A stretch of DNA of 64,000 nucleotides, from NCBI GenBank assembly GCA_963667855.2, contig CAXXKI010000029.1:620001-684000 (forward strand), written 5' to 3'. This DNA is from G963667855 sp963667855. Its GTDB lineage: Bacteria > Planctomycetota > Phycisphaerae > UBA1845. The translations under genes and the position numbers were made by a program. Shown here piece after piece: positions 54,452 to 64,000 of this stretch (position 1 is the first letter of the stretch; each line of letters begins with the position of its first letter). The notes under the pieces were generated by a model. That model did not search any database and was not told the DNA's origin. It was given only the letters and a program-made list of their open reading frames with translations.

Positions 54452-57400
54452 TTACTCGTAAAAATCGCCGGTGTAATACTCCTGGAACAGAGCGAAATCG
54501 GTTAAATCCACATCCACATCCGCGGCGAAATCAAAACTATCGCAACCGGGAAGTGCTCCCCCGTCAGGTCCGGTCAGGCAACCGCTGAACTCAGCGTAAT
54601 CGGTCATGTCGATATCGCCGTCATCGTCGTAGTCACCGGCCAACACCGGGCCGATCAGTTGTAATTTTCCACCACCCACCGAATCGATAATCGTTACTCC
54701 ATTGGCCGGGTTCAATGGATGACTCGGCGTAACCGACTCGAAGTACAACGACAACCCCTGCAAATCCAACGTCGTACCCGGTTCCAGGATCAACTCGCCA
54801 ACGTACAGACTTTCGCTACCGGCTCCGGCCGAGTTATTGTGATTATCCGCAAGGCGCACCACCGTTTTCGTCGGCCCTATTCTGAGTGTGCCAATGGCGA
54901 AAAGCGATGGATCTGACAAGGTTACGTGCCGCCCGATATCCTCAGCCAACACCTCCAGATCTTGCGGACCGTCAGCGGGCAAACCAACCATCTGCAATGT
55001 CGCGTTTGTCAGATCGAACCGGGCGGAATCGCCAATCTCCACATCGAAATCTCCGCCAACTTTCAACGTACCCGACTGCACCGCCAGAGATCCCAATTGC
55101 CCGATATGATAATTACCAATCACGGTCAAACCGTTATCCGACGACTTACCCGTGAAATCGCCGATCATCTCCCCTGACCCGCTTACGCTACCGCTGACCG
55201 TCAATACACCACTCTGCAAAGTCACTGTACCATCGTTAGTCAGATCGCCTACTATCTGCGTATCCGCAATCAGAACCACATCGCCTTCGTTATCCAGGCT
55301 TGAATCAATAACGCCAAAACCATTAATCAAACCGGTTTCATCATTAGTCAGATCAACCGCATCGACAGTTCCACCCGACAGTTCCAATTCAGCCCCGGCG
55401 CTGTTGGTAATTGACTGAGTTACAACCATTGACGCATTGGAATGGATTTCCATAGTACCACTATGTGAGAACAACGGAGTCGAGATGTGAATCACCGATG
55501 AACTGGGAACGATAATCGAACCGGACGTCTGGTTTTCAAACGCAGATCCATCAAACACCAGCGGCGCCAAAGCGGAGCCGGTCAATACCCCTTCATTGGC
55601 AAAAGCCACCGAAACCGTTCCGTAACCGTTGACCTCAGCGCCGCTATTAACCAGCGGACCACCAATCATCGACCCGCCGCGAAGACTCAACCGACCGCCC
55701 GTTGAAACGAGCGAACCATCCACTGTGGACAAAACCGAACCGGTATTAATCTCAAAATCCTGCCAGCCGGTACCGGTGGCCTCCACCAGCAAATCGCACA
55801 CCGGTGTAACCCCTGGCGTATTCAAGCGGCATATACTATCCGAGCTTCCGGAGTTGGATACGATCACCTTGCCGTTCGGAATGCCCGGCGGATCCCAGTT
55901 GTTCGCGCCGTAGAAGAATCCGACTCCACCGGCCACCCATACCGAAGTGGCCCCGCCCGGTTCGCATTCATCGGGAATACCATTATAGTTGCAGTCCTGG
56001 CTGGTTCCCTCGGTTATATCCGTAGCATCCGGTACGCCGTTGAAGTTGCAGTCATCCTCGCATTCGTCGGGGATATCGTTTCCGTTAATGTCGTAACTGG
56101 CTCCGGTCGCGATGTCGCACTCATCGGGAATACCATTACTGTTGCAATCATCGCTGGTAGAACCGGCAATGTCGCACGTATCGGGAACCAGGTTCTCGTT
56201 ACAATCGGAACTGGTGCCGGCCGCTATTTCGCATTCGTCCGGCACACTCGAACCATCGCAATCACTGCTTGTTCCTTCGGCGATATCCACATTATCCGCT
56301 ACGCCATTGGAATTACAGTCGAACCCGATTACAATCTGCCCCGGTCCGGCATTGGTACTGTTGTAATAGATTCTCTTGCTGTTCAAGGCCAACGCGCCGG
56401 CCGCATCGGTAAAGGTCAAGGTATTGACATAGAGCGCCTCGGCCTCCTCGCCAATAGTATCCGCCCCGCCCCTATGATCATTATCCCGGTTATCCACCAG
56501 CTTAACCCGGGCACCGGCCCCTATCACCAATTCCGGTAAAGAGAAATTCCCCGTAAAGCCGGCCGACGAACCCTGCGTGGGATCATCGTTTTCATCCAGA
56601 TCCCGACCTGCCACTTCCATAGCTACGAATTCATCAAAAGCGCCGGGGGCCACACTCACACCGCCGGTCATTTGCAGCTTGGAACCCGTAGCGAAAACGT
56701 AGTTTATGTCGGCCACCATCTGCAGATCGTAGTTTTCACCTACAACAACATTACCGGCGCTACCGACCGACACATCACTACCGGCTTCAATAGCCATAGT
56801 CTGTGCAACTGCCAGGCTACCGGGAATACTCAATACCCCGGTTCCGCGATAAGTGTCGGCCGAAACCGATCCCTCAATCGAAAATAGATCGCCGTCATGA
56901 TCTATCGAACCAAAAGAAACTGTTGAATTCTGATCGAACACCGCATCACCGCTACCACTCAACACCAAAGTTCCGGTTCCCGTGATAGTGCTGTTATCAA
57001 CATCGAGATAACCACTATCAACCAGAATGGCTTCCAACCCCCTCACGGTTGACGCATAAAACTCCACTTCACCGTTGGAGGTGGCGTTAAACGAACCGGC
57101 GTAATCGGTGGTAAGCGAAGACAACCGCACGGTTCCACCATCATCAGCAATCAGCAAACCGTCGGTATTAATCAACGATGTAGAGGAGTAGAAAGTAGCA
57201 TTACTACCCGTACCGCGAGCGGTAACCGTTCCGTTATTGGTGAACGTCACCTTCTCGAAGCTGAAGTCTGCATCATCCAAGGCCAGCATCTGATTGTTAT
57301 TTTCGAAATGGAAATTGGTGTAATTACCGCTGGCGTTTGAGGTACTGATCGTTCCAGCTCCAACGGTTTGTACCAACCCGTCGTTAACGAACTTTGCGTT

Positions 57401-60400
57401 TCCACTTTGCCGCTCAAACCTCATCCAGTTACCTTCAATTGTGTGACCGGCGGAGTTGATCGCAGTAATATCCCCAACGAGCTGTATTGAATCACGGTAC
57501 GTAGAACTGGGATTAAGAAGCTGTATGGTTCCCGATCCGCCCAAGGTCATATCTTCGGCGATGCTCAGGTTCTCGCCGTATGAATCGGAATCAGAACGGA
57601 CTATACCATTATTGGTAAATGTACCATGCAGATTCAGATAGCTCATTATCTCGATTATCGCGCCGTCAACCGTCACATCGGTGAAATCTGTAGCGGTACT
57701 GAGTTTCACAAGATGGTTATTCGGTGACTGAATGGTAATACCCGAAAGGTTTGTCCCAGACTGCAGCGTAAAATCTCCGTAGCCCTCATCAATAACCCAA
57801 GTCTCCCGGGGTTGATTGAAGGCGGCACTCATCAACACGAAACCATTGGTGGCCGCTATCATTCCCAGGTCGGCTATCTCCGCCACGGACACGGTAGAAT
57901 CCAGCTGAATCGTCCCGCCATCCGTAGCCTGCAGAATACCATTAGTATTATCCAAAGTACTTACCGCCTGGAATCTGACCTTTGTTCCCGCTCCGTCGGC
58001 GCGCATCAATCCCTCGTTGATTACCGCGACATCTTCCAGCCACAATTCACCGCCGTTTTCCGCCGCCATAGTCCCCGTATTGGTGACGACGAAGTTATCC
58101 GCCGGACTTGACAGCCCATCGATGACTAAGATCCGGTCGAGATCGCACCGCACCTCGCCCTGGTTGACAAAAGCGGCCGTCCCGCTGTCACGCTGAATCC
58201 AGGCATTTCCACCAACCAGTTTATGATCAGGACCATTAACCAGCGTAAACGTATCACGAACGTAGATGCGGTCGCGACCGGAGGTCGACGATGAACTGTT
58301 CTGGAAGAGTATTGTTCCGCTACCCTCCAGGGTTATATTCCCCTCGACTATTATCGATTCCGTGGCAGAATCGGTATCGAAGCGAATAGTCCCATCATTG
58401 GTTAAACCATCATGCAGGGTTATGTACCCGCTTTGCAATTCAATCAAACCCAGGTTCGTCACGTCGTTAAAAGTCGAAGAACCACGAATCTGGAACACAT
58501 TGCCGACTCCGGTATCGATAGTGATACCGGAAACTTCCGCATAACTCACCAGCCCGAAATCGCCATAGGTATCATCAACCAGCCAGGTATCGGTACCACT
58601 GATCTTACCGCCGAAATCGACTTTGCCACCGTCGGCATCAATAGTCCCAAAACCAGTCGCCCCGGCGACCTCGCTGTTTATCCTCAGCCAGCCGTTGGAA
58701 CTCGCGCTGAGTATTCCCAACTCGTTATCCAAAGTCGTATTCGTCTCAAAGATAACCGAGCTGCCGTCTCCGGCCGCCTCGATCACTCCCCGGTTGCTCA
58801 CCCCTGCCCCGTCGAAACGGAGTACGGAACTGTTTTCCGCAGCCATCCGGTTGTTATTCGTAACCGTCAACGTCGTCGGTTCCCCGGATGTTTCAAATTC
58901 TATTTCCCTGTCATTATTGGATAAAACTTTTCCGTTATTCACAAAGGCTGCATTTCCACTATAACGCCGGATATACGCGTACCCGCCATCAAGCGTATGG
59001 TCCGCCCCGTTGGTCAGGGTCGCACCATCGTGTATATCCACCCGATCGCGATAACTGGTGCCGCCCGAAGAATTCTGAAACGAGATCGAACCTGTACCCA
59101 GCAGATTCACGCTCACGGGGATAGTAATATATTCCGAGGAACTGTCAGTATCGAAGCGCAATACGCCATTGTTGGTAAAATCTCCATGTAGACTCAACGT
59201 ACTGGATTGGTTTTCCATCAAACCAAGGTTGGTAACGTCGGTGAAAGTCGCCGAACCCTGCAGAGCGAATACCTGATCACCTCCTGTGTCAACCGTTACT
59301 CCGGTAAGATTCGCGTAACTGGTAACCGCGAAATCGCCATAAGATTCGTCAACCAGCCAGGTTCCCGTGTCGTTTATCGTACCGCGAAACTCCACTCTAC
59401 CGCCCGCAGCGTCGAAGGTGCCCATATCCGCAACCTGGGCGATTTGTGAACTGATTTCTATTTCCCCGCCCGAACTGGCCCGCAAGGTTCCCAACCGGTT
59501 GTCCAGCGTTGTATTCGAACCGAAATTGACAGTGGTATCCGCTCCATCGGCAGCGATTATCCCCGTGTTGGTTATAGCCGGACCATCAAAAATCAATGCG
59601 CTGCTGTTTTCGGCCGTCATAAGCTCGTTATTGGTTACGGTGAAAGATCCCGGCTCGCCGGATGTTTCAAACTCTATACTGCGATCGACGTTCGATCGCA
59701 CGTCACCGTTATTGACAAAAGCAGCATTACCCGAATAGCGGCGGATCAGCGCGTAACCACCTTCAACCGTATGCCCTGCGCCATTGGTCAAGCGGGCCGT
59801 ATCGTATATATCCAGTCGATCGCGATAGCTGGTGCTGCCAGAGGGATTGGTAAACTGCAACGAACCGGTACCATTCAAACTCACGTCACCTTGAATATAA
59901 ATATATTCCGAGTAGCTGTCGGTATCGTATCGTATCACCCCATTGTTGAGAACATCTTCATCCAAAGTAAGCGGGCCGCCCTGGGTTTCCACAATTCCTT
60001 CCACGCTCAGAAAACCGGGATAAAAGGTTGAGGTTACCCCCAGTATCGCGTTGGATCCCACATCCACACTGTTGATATTAACGCCGCTGACATTGGTGGA
60101 AACCGTATACTCCTCCGCCGCAGTGGGGAACGAAACCGTATATTCATACCCGTTATTGTCCGGATAGTTGTCCGTACCCGCCAGTTGATCCCAGCACGCG
60201 GTGGAATTCCAGTTACCGCTTCCACAAGTCCATGTCGATGGAGTGGCCGACTGCGAATCCTTGATCTGTAAAGGATTACCCACCAGGGTGTTGTAGTAAA
60301 GATTCAGCCCGTTAACGTTCAACAACCCGTTGGAATCGGCAAACGTTAGCGTATCCACGTACAAAGCTTCGGAACCGCCCCCGCGATTTCCGTTATCCCG

Positions 60401-61699
60401 CAAGTCAACCAGGTTGACCTTGGCCCCGGGAGCGACAACCAGATTGGGCAGTAAGAAATTACCAACGAAACCGGCCGGGATAAATCCCATATCCTCACCA
60501 GCCACTTCCATCGTACCGAACAATTCGTACGAGAGCGGCGAAACGGATGTCGCGCTATCGAACCGCAGTGTTCCATTACTGCCGAGATTGAAATCACTTT
60601 CCGCCGTCATTTCGTTGACGAACTGATGCCCGATATCGACCGTGGCCGTATCATCAACATTCAAAACAGCGCCGTTTCTAAGGGTAAACGTAGACTCTGC
60701 GGTAAATACTGAGTCAACGGTCAACACGCCCTTTCCATCGTAGATGTTGGCCGTAAGCGCCGCTCCCGTATATGGAATCCCGCCTCCCATGTTGGATATA
60801 GTGGAAAACTCTGCAGTTGTAGCGCTATCAAAATCAACTTGTCCGAAGTTGCGCAGCTCCAGAACCCCATCTCCGGAAATCGCCGCGCCGTTAAAGTCAA
60901 GAATACCACTATCCGCCAGGAGCAAACCGCTGGTGCAGGCCAGTTCCACTCCATCGAAGCGGAGCGTGGCCAGGTCCTCAGCCGACATCTGTCCGTAATT
61001 GGTAATAGCCAATCCGCTGGTGCCGGCGTCGAAAACAATCGTCCGCAAGGGTACGTTAGCCCGTACGCCCCCCTCGTTGATAAACGAAACCGCTCCTCCG
61101 CCGTAACCGCGAATCCGCCCCGGCCCCCCTTCAATAGAGTGGTCCCCACCCTGGGTGAGTACCGCTCCATTGCTGCCGATCACAATCTCCGCAGTTTCCG
61201 GGTAGTCCTCCGACGCGTGGTTGTCGCGGAATACTATCCGCCCGTCTCCGCCGAGCGTTAAGGATTTACCAATAACGATGTCCTCAGCGTCACTCGCATC
61301 GACATCGAACCGGATTACACCGCCGTTGACCGCAGCCTCATGCAGTAATAGAGTCCCTTCATTGACTTCCACGATACCATCGTTGCTCAAAACGCCAGGC
61401 GCAAAGAAATCATCCTCCAGTGCCAGGCGTGCACTCGCACCAATCTGCAAACTGAGCAAATCAATATCAACGGAACCGGCCGTCGTCACCCGGTATAACC
61501 CGCCCGGGAGAATCACATCATAAATGAACGAACCACCGTTATCCGGAAACGTATCACCGCTGCCCAGCGTACTCCAGCCGTTGCTGTCAATCCAATTCCC
61601 GGTCGAACCGTTCCAGGTAGATTCGATCGTGGTCTGAGCCAAAACTGAACCGGAAAAAATACAGATAACGCCGGCAACGAAACCTGTGACGAAACGCAT
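54452..61699 (-). CDS. Giant secreted beta-repeat protein with calcium repeats and dockerin-like end
   Basis: 2415 residues from the ATG at 61699 (GGAGGGG 7 bases upstream). Signal peptide to about residue 21 (SGSVLAQ). Four or more ~210-residue modules (about 560-1370) repeat the series 'NNGVLRFDTDS', 'YRDRVDIHDG', 'RRYSGNAAFVN', 'DREIEFETSGEP', 'TNN..M.AENSS', 'TWLVD..YGDF'; this suits a beta-helix/autotransporter-like shaft. At about 1790-1915 are six or seven 'DCN.NG.PDECDI' calcium-type repeats common in planctomycetes. A second beta domain follows, and two dockerin-like loops close the C-terminus ('DYDDDGDIDMTDYAEF', 'AADVDVDLTDFALF'). It is probably a surface or matrix protein exported through the type II system; that is an inference. 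Confidence 0.85.
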   Translation of the reverse strand: MRFVTGFVAGVICIFSGSVLAQTTIESTWNGSTGNWIDSNGWSTLGSGDTFPDNGGSFIYDVILPGGLYRVTTAGSVDIDLLSLQIGASARLALEDDFFAPGVLSNDGIVEVNEGTLLLHEAAVNGGVIRFDVDASDAEDIVIGKSLTLGGDGRIVFRDNHASEDYPETAEIVIGSNGAVLTQGGDHSIEGGPGRIRGYGGGAVSFINEGGVRANVPLRTIVFDAGTSGLAITNYGQMSAEDLATLRFDGVELACTSGLLLADSGILDFNGAAISGDGVLELRNFGQVDFDSATTAEFSTISNMGGGIPYTGAALTANIYDGKGVLTVDSVFTAESTFTLRNGAVLNVDDTATVDIGHQFVNEMTAESDFNLGSNGTLRFDSATSVSPLSYELFGTMEVAGEDMGFIPAGFVGNFLLPNLVVAPGAKVNLVDLRDNGNRGGGSEALYVDTLTFADSNGLLNVNGLNLYYNTLVGNPLQIKDSQSATPSTWTCGSGNWNSTACWDQLAGTDNYPDNNGYEYTVSFPTAAEEYTVSTNVSGVNINSVDVGSNAILGVTSTFYPGFLSVEGIVETQGGPLTLDEDVLNNGVIRYDTDSYSEYIYIQGDVSLNGTGSLQFTNPSGSTSYRDRLDIYDTARLTNGAGHTVEGGYALIRRYSGNAAFVNNGDVRSNVDRSIEFETSGEPGSFTVTNNELMTAENSSALIFDGPAITNTGIIAADGADTTVNFGSNTTLDNRLGTLRASSGGEIEISSQIAQVADMGTFDAAGGRVEFRGTINDTGTWLVDESYGDFAVTSYANLTGVTVDTGGDQVFALQGSATFTDVTNLGLMENQSSTLSLHGDFTNNGVLRFDTDSSSEYITIPVSVNLLGTGSISFQNSSGGTSYRDRVDIHDGATLTNGADHTLDGGYAYIRRYSGNAAFVNNGKVLSNNDREIEFETSGEPTTLTVTNNNRMAAENSSVLRFDGAGVSNRGVIEAAGDGSSVIFETNTTLDNELGILSASSNGWLRINSEVAGATGFGTIDADGGKVDFGGKISGTDTWLVDDTYGDFGLVSYAEVSGITIDTGVGNVFQIRGSSTFNDVTNLGLIELQSGYITLHDGLTNDGTIRFDTDSATESIIVEGNITLEGSGTILFQNSSSSTSGRDRIYVRDTFTLVNGPDHKLVGGNAWIQRDSGTAAFVNQGEVRCDLDRILVIDGLSSPADNFVVTNTGTMAAENGGELWLEDVAVINEGLMRADGAGTKVRFQAVSTLDNTNGILQATDGGTIQLDSTVSVAEIADLGMIAATNGFVLMSAAFNQPRETWVIDEGYGDFTLQSGTNLSGITIQSPNNHLVKLSTATDFTDVTVDGAIIEIMSYLNLHGTFTNNGIVRSDSDSYGENLSIAEDMTLGGSGTIQLLNPSSTYRDSIQLVGDITAINSAGHTIEGNWMRFERQSGNAKFVNDGLVQTVGAGTISTSNASGNYTNFHFENNNQMLALDDADFSFEKVTFTNNGTVTARGTGSNATFYSSTSLINTDGLLIADDGGTVRLSSLTTDYAGSFNATSNGEVEFYASTVRGLEAILVDSGYLDVDNSTITGTGTLVLSGSGDAVFDQNSTVSFGSIDHDGDLFSIEGSVSADTYRGTGVLSIPGSLAVAQTMAIEAGSDVSVGSAGNVVVGENYDLQMVADINYVFATGSKLQMTGGVSVAPGAFDEFVAMEVAGRDLDENDDPTQGSSAGFTGNFSLPELVIGAGARVKLVDNRDNDHRGGADTIGEEAEALYVNTLTFTDAAGALALNSKRIYYNSTNAGPGQIVIGFDCNSNGVADNVDIAEGTSSDCDGSSVPDECEIAAGTSSDCNENLVPDTCDIAGSTSDDCNSNGIPDECDIATGASYDINGNDIPDECEDDCNFNGVPDATDITEGTSQDCNYNGIPDECEPGGATSVWVAGGVGFFYGANNWDPPGIPNGKVIVSNSGSSDSICRLNTPGVTPVCDLLVEATGTGWQDFEINTGSVLSTVDGSLVSTGGRLSLRGGSMIGGPLVNSGAEVNGYGTVSVAFANEGVLTGSALAPLVFDGSAFENQTSGSIIVPSSSVIHISTPLFSHSGTMEIHSNASMVVTQSITNSAGAELELSGGTVDAVDLTNDETGLINGFGVIDSSLDNEGDVVLIADTQIVGDLTNDGTVTLQSGVLTVSGSVSGSGEMIGDFTGKSSDNGLTVIGNYHIGQLGSLAVQSGTLKVGGDFDVEIGDSARFDLTNATLQMVGLPADGPQDLEVLAEDIGRHVTLSDPSLFAIGTLRIGPTKTVVRLADNHNNSAGAGSESLYVGELILEPGTTLDLQGLSLYFESVTPSHPLNPANGVTIIDSVGGGKLQLIGPVLAGDYDDDGDIDMTDYAEFSGCLTGPDGGALPGCDSFDFAADVDVDLTDFALFQEYYTGDFYE

Positions 61700-62207
61700 G
61701 ACTTCCCCTCCAATGCGTGATTTGTTTTTTTCGACCCAACAAAGCCCAATAGATGAGGCGCCGGACACATGTCCAACATGTGTCCAACTCCCCTTAATGA
61801 TATCAAATTCCAAGTCCCAATACAACCGGCAGGCTGGTTCTAAAACACCGTTTTCTAGCCGTCCAAGCCCCAGTACTCCCAGCTTACTACTTCAGACTTC
61901 AAAATGGGCCATTTCAGATCTCCGCACCTCAAAAACTAGGATCTCATATCACCATTAATGCGTTTCATATCCTCCACCGCTTTCAGTCCCCAAACTTCTT
62001 TTAGCATCTGGGGAAAACGTCAAAAAAATTCTGATTCCGTGTAAGAAATCACCGGTTCATTGCGACTACCTGATATCGAACACCGTGCACTCGACTGTTG
62101 TTTTGTGGTTATCACGGTTATCACTAAATCGGACAGTGTACATCGACACTCGTCGACGACAAACGAAGGGCATCGAACCGGATTGCATCCATCAACGGAG
62201 AAATCGA
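61700..62207. other. Divergent intergenic region between two secreted-protein genes
   Basis: 508 bases with no gene. It contains the long inverted repeat at 61763-61785 and, nearer the plus-strand gene, a tandem GGTTATCAC pair (about 62107-62123). Promoters for both directions should be here; none could be fixed with confidence. Confidence 0.5.
61763..61785. promoter_or_regulatory. Perfect 10-bp inverted repeat upstream of the giant surface-protein gene
   Basis: GGACACATGT-CCA-ACATGTGTCC: perfect 10-bp arms with a 3-base spacer, 64-86 bases before the ATG at 61699. It could be an operator or a hairpin in the 5' leader. No U-run follows in either direction. Confidence 0.5.
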
Positions 62208-63002
62208 ATGAAAATCCCAATCTCACGTCACACTGCAGCTCACCTCTGCTTTGCTCTCTTGACCCTTTCTCTCACCTGTCCGAGTTCCTTCGGCATTTCG
62301 CTGCTAAACACGGAGGCGGGAGTAATCGATACGGGGCATCCCCAGGTTCAAACTTCCGGCGGAAACAGCTTTCACCTGGTCCAGGTAGTAACCGATTCCG
62401 CGATGATGGACTATCAACTGGATATGGATATCCTGCTGGCCGACGGATCCCCCCTGGTTTTCACCATCGGAAAAGATTCCAATGACTCCGACACGCTCGA
62501 ATTAACCCTGGCCATGGTAATAGACAGTGAACCGTGCCACGTGGAAGTTTCCTTGCGATCATCCGATGGACCTGCACCAGTATTCGACTCAATCGGCACA
62601 ACCGTTCCATCAGGGGAGCCGGTCAACAGATCCCCATCCAAAGTGGTTATCCATCACGACGCTCCGATAGATATTGCAGAAGACGTCTACTATGGCGATA
62701 TTCCACTTCGGAGTAATACCTTCACCAGCACACAATGGGCAATCGATATTTCTCAACTGAGCATCGGGGAAACTTTCGATATTGTTCTTCGGGCCGGACC
62801 GGAAGGTGATTTCGACGATAACGATATCATCGATCTTTCCGACTACGAACAGTTCTTCAACTGCCTGGAATCGACCGCCCCAGAGAATTCCTGTCAACTG
62901 TATTTCGATTTCAACGCCGACAACAGTGTGGACTTATACGATTTCGCCGTTTTCCAGAACATATTCACCGGAGCAGATACACCGGCCACCTGCGGAGCAT
63001 AA
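62208..63002 (+). CDS. Secreted protein with dockerin-like C-terminus
   Basis: 264 residues from the ATG at 62208 (GGAG 8 bases upstream). Signal peptide ending near 'PSSFGIS'. The middle part (about 40-200) is beta-rich with no family I recognise. The C-terminal ~60 residues hold two calcium-loop repeats, 'DFDDNDIIDLSDYEQF' and 'DFNADNSVDLYDFAVF', of the type found in the two other secreted proteins here. It precedes a pilin-like gene by 4 bases, so the two are probably cotranscribed. Confidence 0.78.
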   Translation: MKIPISRHTAAHLCFALLTLSLTCPSSFGISLLNTEAGVIDTGHPQVQTSGGNSFHLVQVVTDSAMMDYQLDMDILLADGSPLVFTIGKDSNDSDTLELTLAMVIDSEPCHVEVSLRSSDGPAPVFDSIGTTVPSGEPVNRSPSKVVIHHDAPIDIAEDVYYGDIPLRSNTFTSTQWAIDISQLSIGETFDIVLRAGPEGDFDDNDIIDLSDYEQFFNCLESTAPENSCQLYFDFNADNSVDLYDFAVFQNIFTGADTPATCGA

Positions 63003-63006
63003 TATC

Positions 63007-64000
63007 ATGATCAGAATTAACAAAATATCCCAAAGTCGTTTTCAACAGCGCGGCATCACTCTAACGGAAACCGTCGTTATCGCTTTATGCCTCGCCACTC
63101 TCGTTCCTTTGCTGCTTGCGGCTATTCCAGAATTGGACCGTCCCAACAGGGAAGCGATGTGTGCCTACCGCCTGGGCCGCATCGGGTCGGCCATGCTTCA
63201 ATACTCCTTCGAAAACGAACTCTACCTCCCCGGTTCGCCGGGTACCAGCGGTGCGCAGCTCCTTTTGGATTATCCACTAAACACAGATCCGGAAGACATC
63301 AATATGCCGACCGACGTAACTCAAACCTGGGATTGGGCCGGACCATTAGCGGTGTACTTCGATATGGATCTTGATCCCAACCGGGCCAAGAGAATGGATC
63401 AGCTGAGCAAGGGGCCTTTCTGGTGCCCGTCAAACAACTACGTTGCTGATCCATACCCGTACCCTTCCGAACAATGGCGAGCTGCCCGCATGGTCAGCTA
63501 TAACTCCTTTCGAGACATGCTCTATTTCGGAGACGATGTCCTTCCCGATCCTCCCGTTGAATACTGCGCTCGGTACTCAAATGGTTCGAATATAGTTATT
63601 CCTAACGACTATCGACCTAGAATCAACCAGGTCGGAGATCCGTCGGAAAAGGCATTTCTCGCCGACGGGTCTCGATATACGATCCCTTACGCAAGTAGCG
63701 TCTATCTTGATTATGAAATAGACTATAAAGCATCTTACGGCGGTGCCTTTGCTACCGGCAGCCCCACACTTCAAGAGGATTACCTTCATTCGCATTTAAT
63801 CGACCCGCCTGCCAGAGACATTTCGTATCGTCACAAGCACGGAGAAACGGTTGGAATAAACGTAACTCACTTCGACGGCCACGTTGAATGGGTCAGCGAG
63901 CCGAAAACCCGTCACCCTGACCGCTGGTATCCAACCGGAACACTTGTACCACCAAACGCAATGAATACGCCGACAAGAACCAACGTCGGGCGAGACGCGT
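63007..64000 (+). CDS. Pilin-like (DUF1559-type) protein, cut by the window end
   Basis: 331 codons are open to the right edge. The N-terminus has a prepilin-like motif 'QQRGITLTETVVIALCLATL' (Gly/Ile cleavage, Glu at +5) and a single hydrophobic helix. The body contains aromatic, Asp-rich segments and 'VTHFDGHVEWV', matching the His/Asp-Gly tail motif of the many pseudopilin-like proteins of planctomycetes. The ATG lies 4 bases after the upstream stop. It is probably processed by a prepilin peptidase not encoded here; its end is not visible. Confidence 0.75.
   Translation, partial: MIRINKISQSRFQQRGITLTETVVIALCLATLVPLLLAAIPELDRPNREAMCAYRLGRIGSAMLQYSFENELYLPGSPGTSGAQLLLDYPLNTDPEDINMPTDVTQTWDWAGPLAVYFDMDLDPNRAKRMDQLSKGPFWCPSNNYVADPYPYPSEQWRAARMVSYNSFRDMLYFGDDVLPDPPVEYCARYSNGSNIVIPNDYRPRINQVGDPSEKAFLADGSRYTIPYASSVYLDYEIDYKASYGGAFATGSPTLQEDYLHSHLIDPPARDISYRHKHGETVGINVTHFDGHVEWVSEPKTRHPDRWYPTGTLVPPNAMNTPTRTNVGRDA

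Overview
The window looks like a chromosome segment of an anaerobic or facultatively anaerobic planctomycete, most plausibly of the Phycisphaerae side. The grounds are secreted proteins with repeated Asp-Cys-Asn / Pro-Asp-Glu-Cys-Asp calcium-type motifs and dockerin-like ends, pilin-like proteins with a His/Asp-Gly tail motif, a type II secretion locus with unusually large secretin-N-domain proteins, and an 'orange protein'-like cluster that is typical of anaerobes. This placement is inferred from gene content only. I saw no rRNA, tRNA or CRISPR array.

Region 1 (1-23955, minus strand) is a type II secretion / pseudopilus operon. It reads gspE, gspF, gspG, gspH, gspI, gspJ, gspK, a PilM/GspL-like protein and a PilO/GspM-like protein, and then giant proteins built almost wholly from tandem secretin N-type domains. 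The main giant gene (12819 to 3293) would encode about 3175 residues and about 33 domains but carries one frameshift at a run of five A. A second array (3013 to beyond base 1) follows. No secretin beta-barrel is visible in either. The pseudopilins carry acidic insertions, while the N-domain arrays carry Arg/Lys-rich loops.

Region 2 (24362-38653) holds a threonine aldolase, a KtrA/TrkA subunit and a KtrB/TrkH subunit. The two potassium-uptake genes are separated by four stand-alone receiver proteins, an IS110-family element with a structured noncoding 3' segment, and an array of five 153-155 bp palindromic repeats. A secreted alpha/beta hydrolase, a PAS histidine kinase and SppA follow.

Region 3 (38760-43248) is one plus-strand operon. 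It encodes a DUF134 regulator, two NifX/ORP-like proteins, two MinD-type ATPases with inserted ferredoxin domains, a hotdog thioesterase and a metallo-beta-lactamase-fold protein. A perfect palindrome overlaps the -10 box of its promoter.

Region 4 (43249-54345) has a hairpin-rich leader before two secreted proteins. After these comes a YtrA-type GntR regulator, an ABC ATPase and two large paralogous permeases that end in a pseudopilin-like tail. The first permease is split by an ISL3 element (49650-51217) with 24-bp inverted repeats and an 8-bp target duplication. The second carries an in-frame stop and a frameshift. Removing the IS restores a 931-residue frame exactly.

Region 5 (54452-64000) has a 2415-residue secreted repeat protein, a small dockerin-like secreted protein and the start of a pilin-like protein cut by the window edge. 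The secreted proteins here and in region 4 are reasonable, though unproven, clients of the type II secretion system at the left end.
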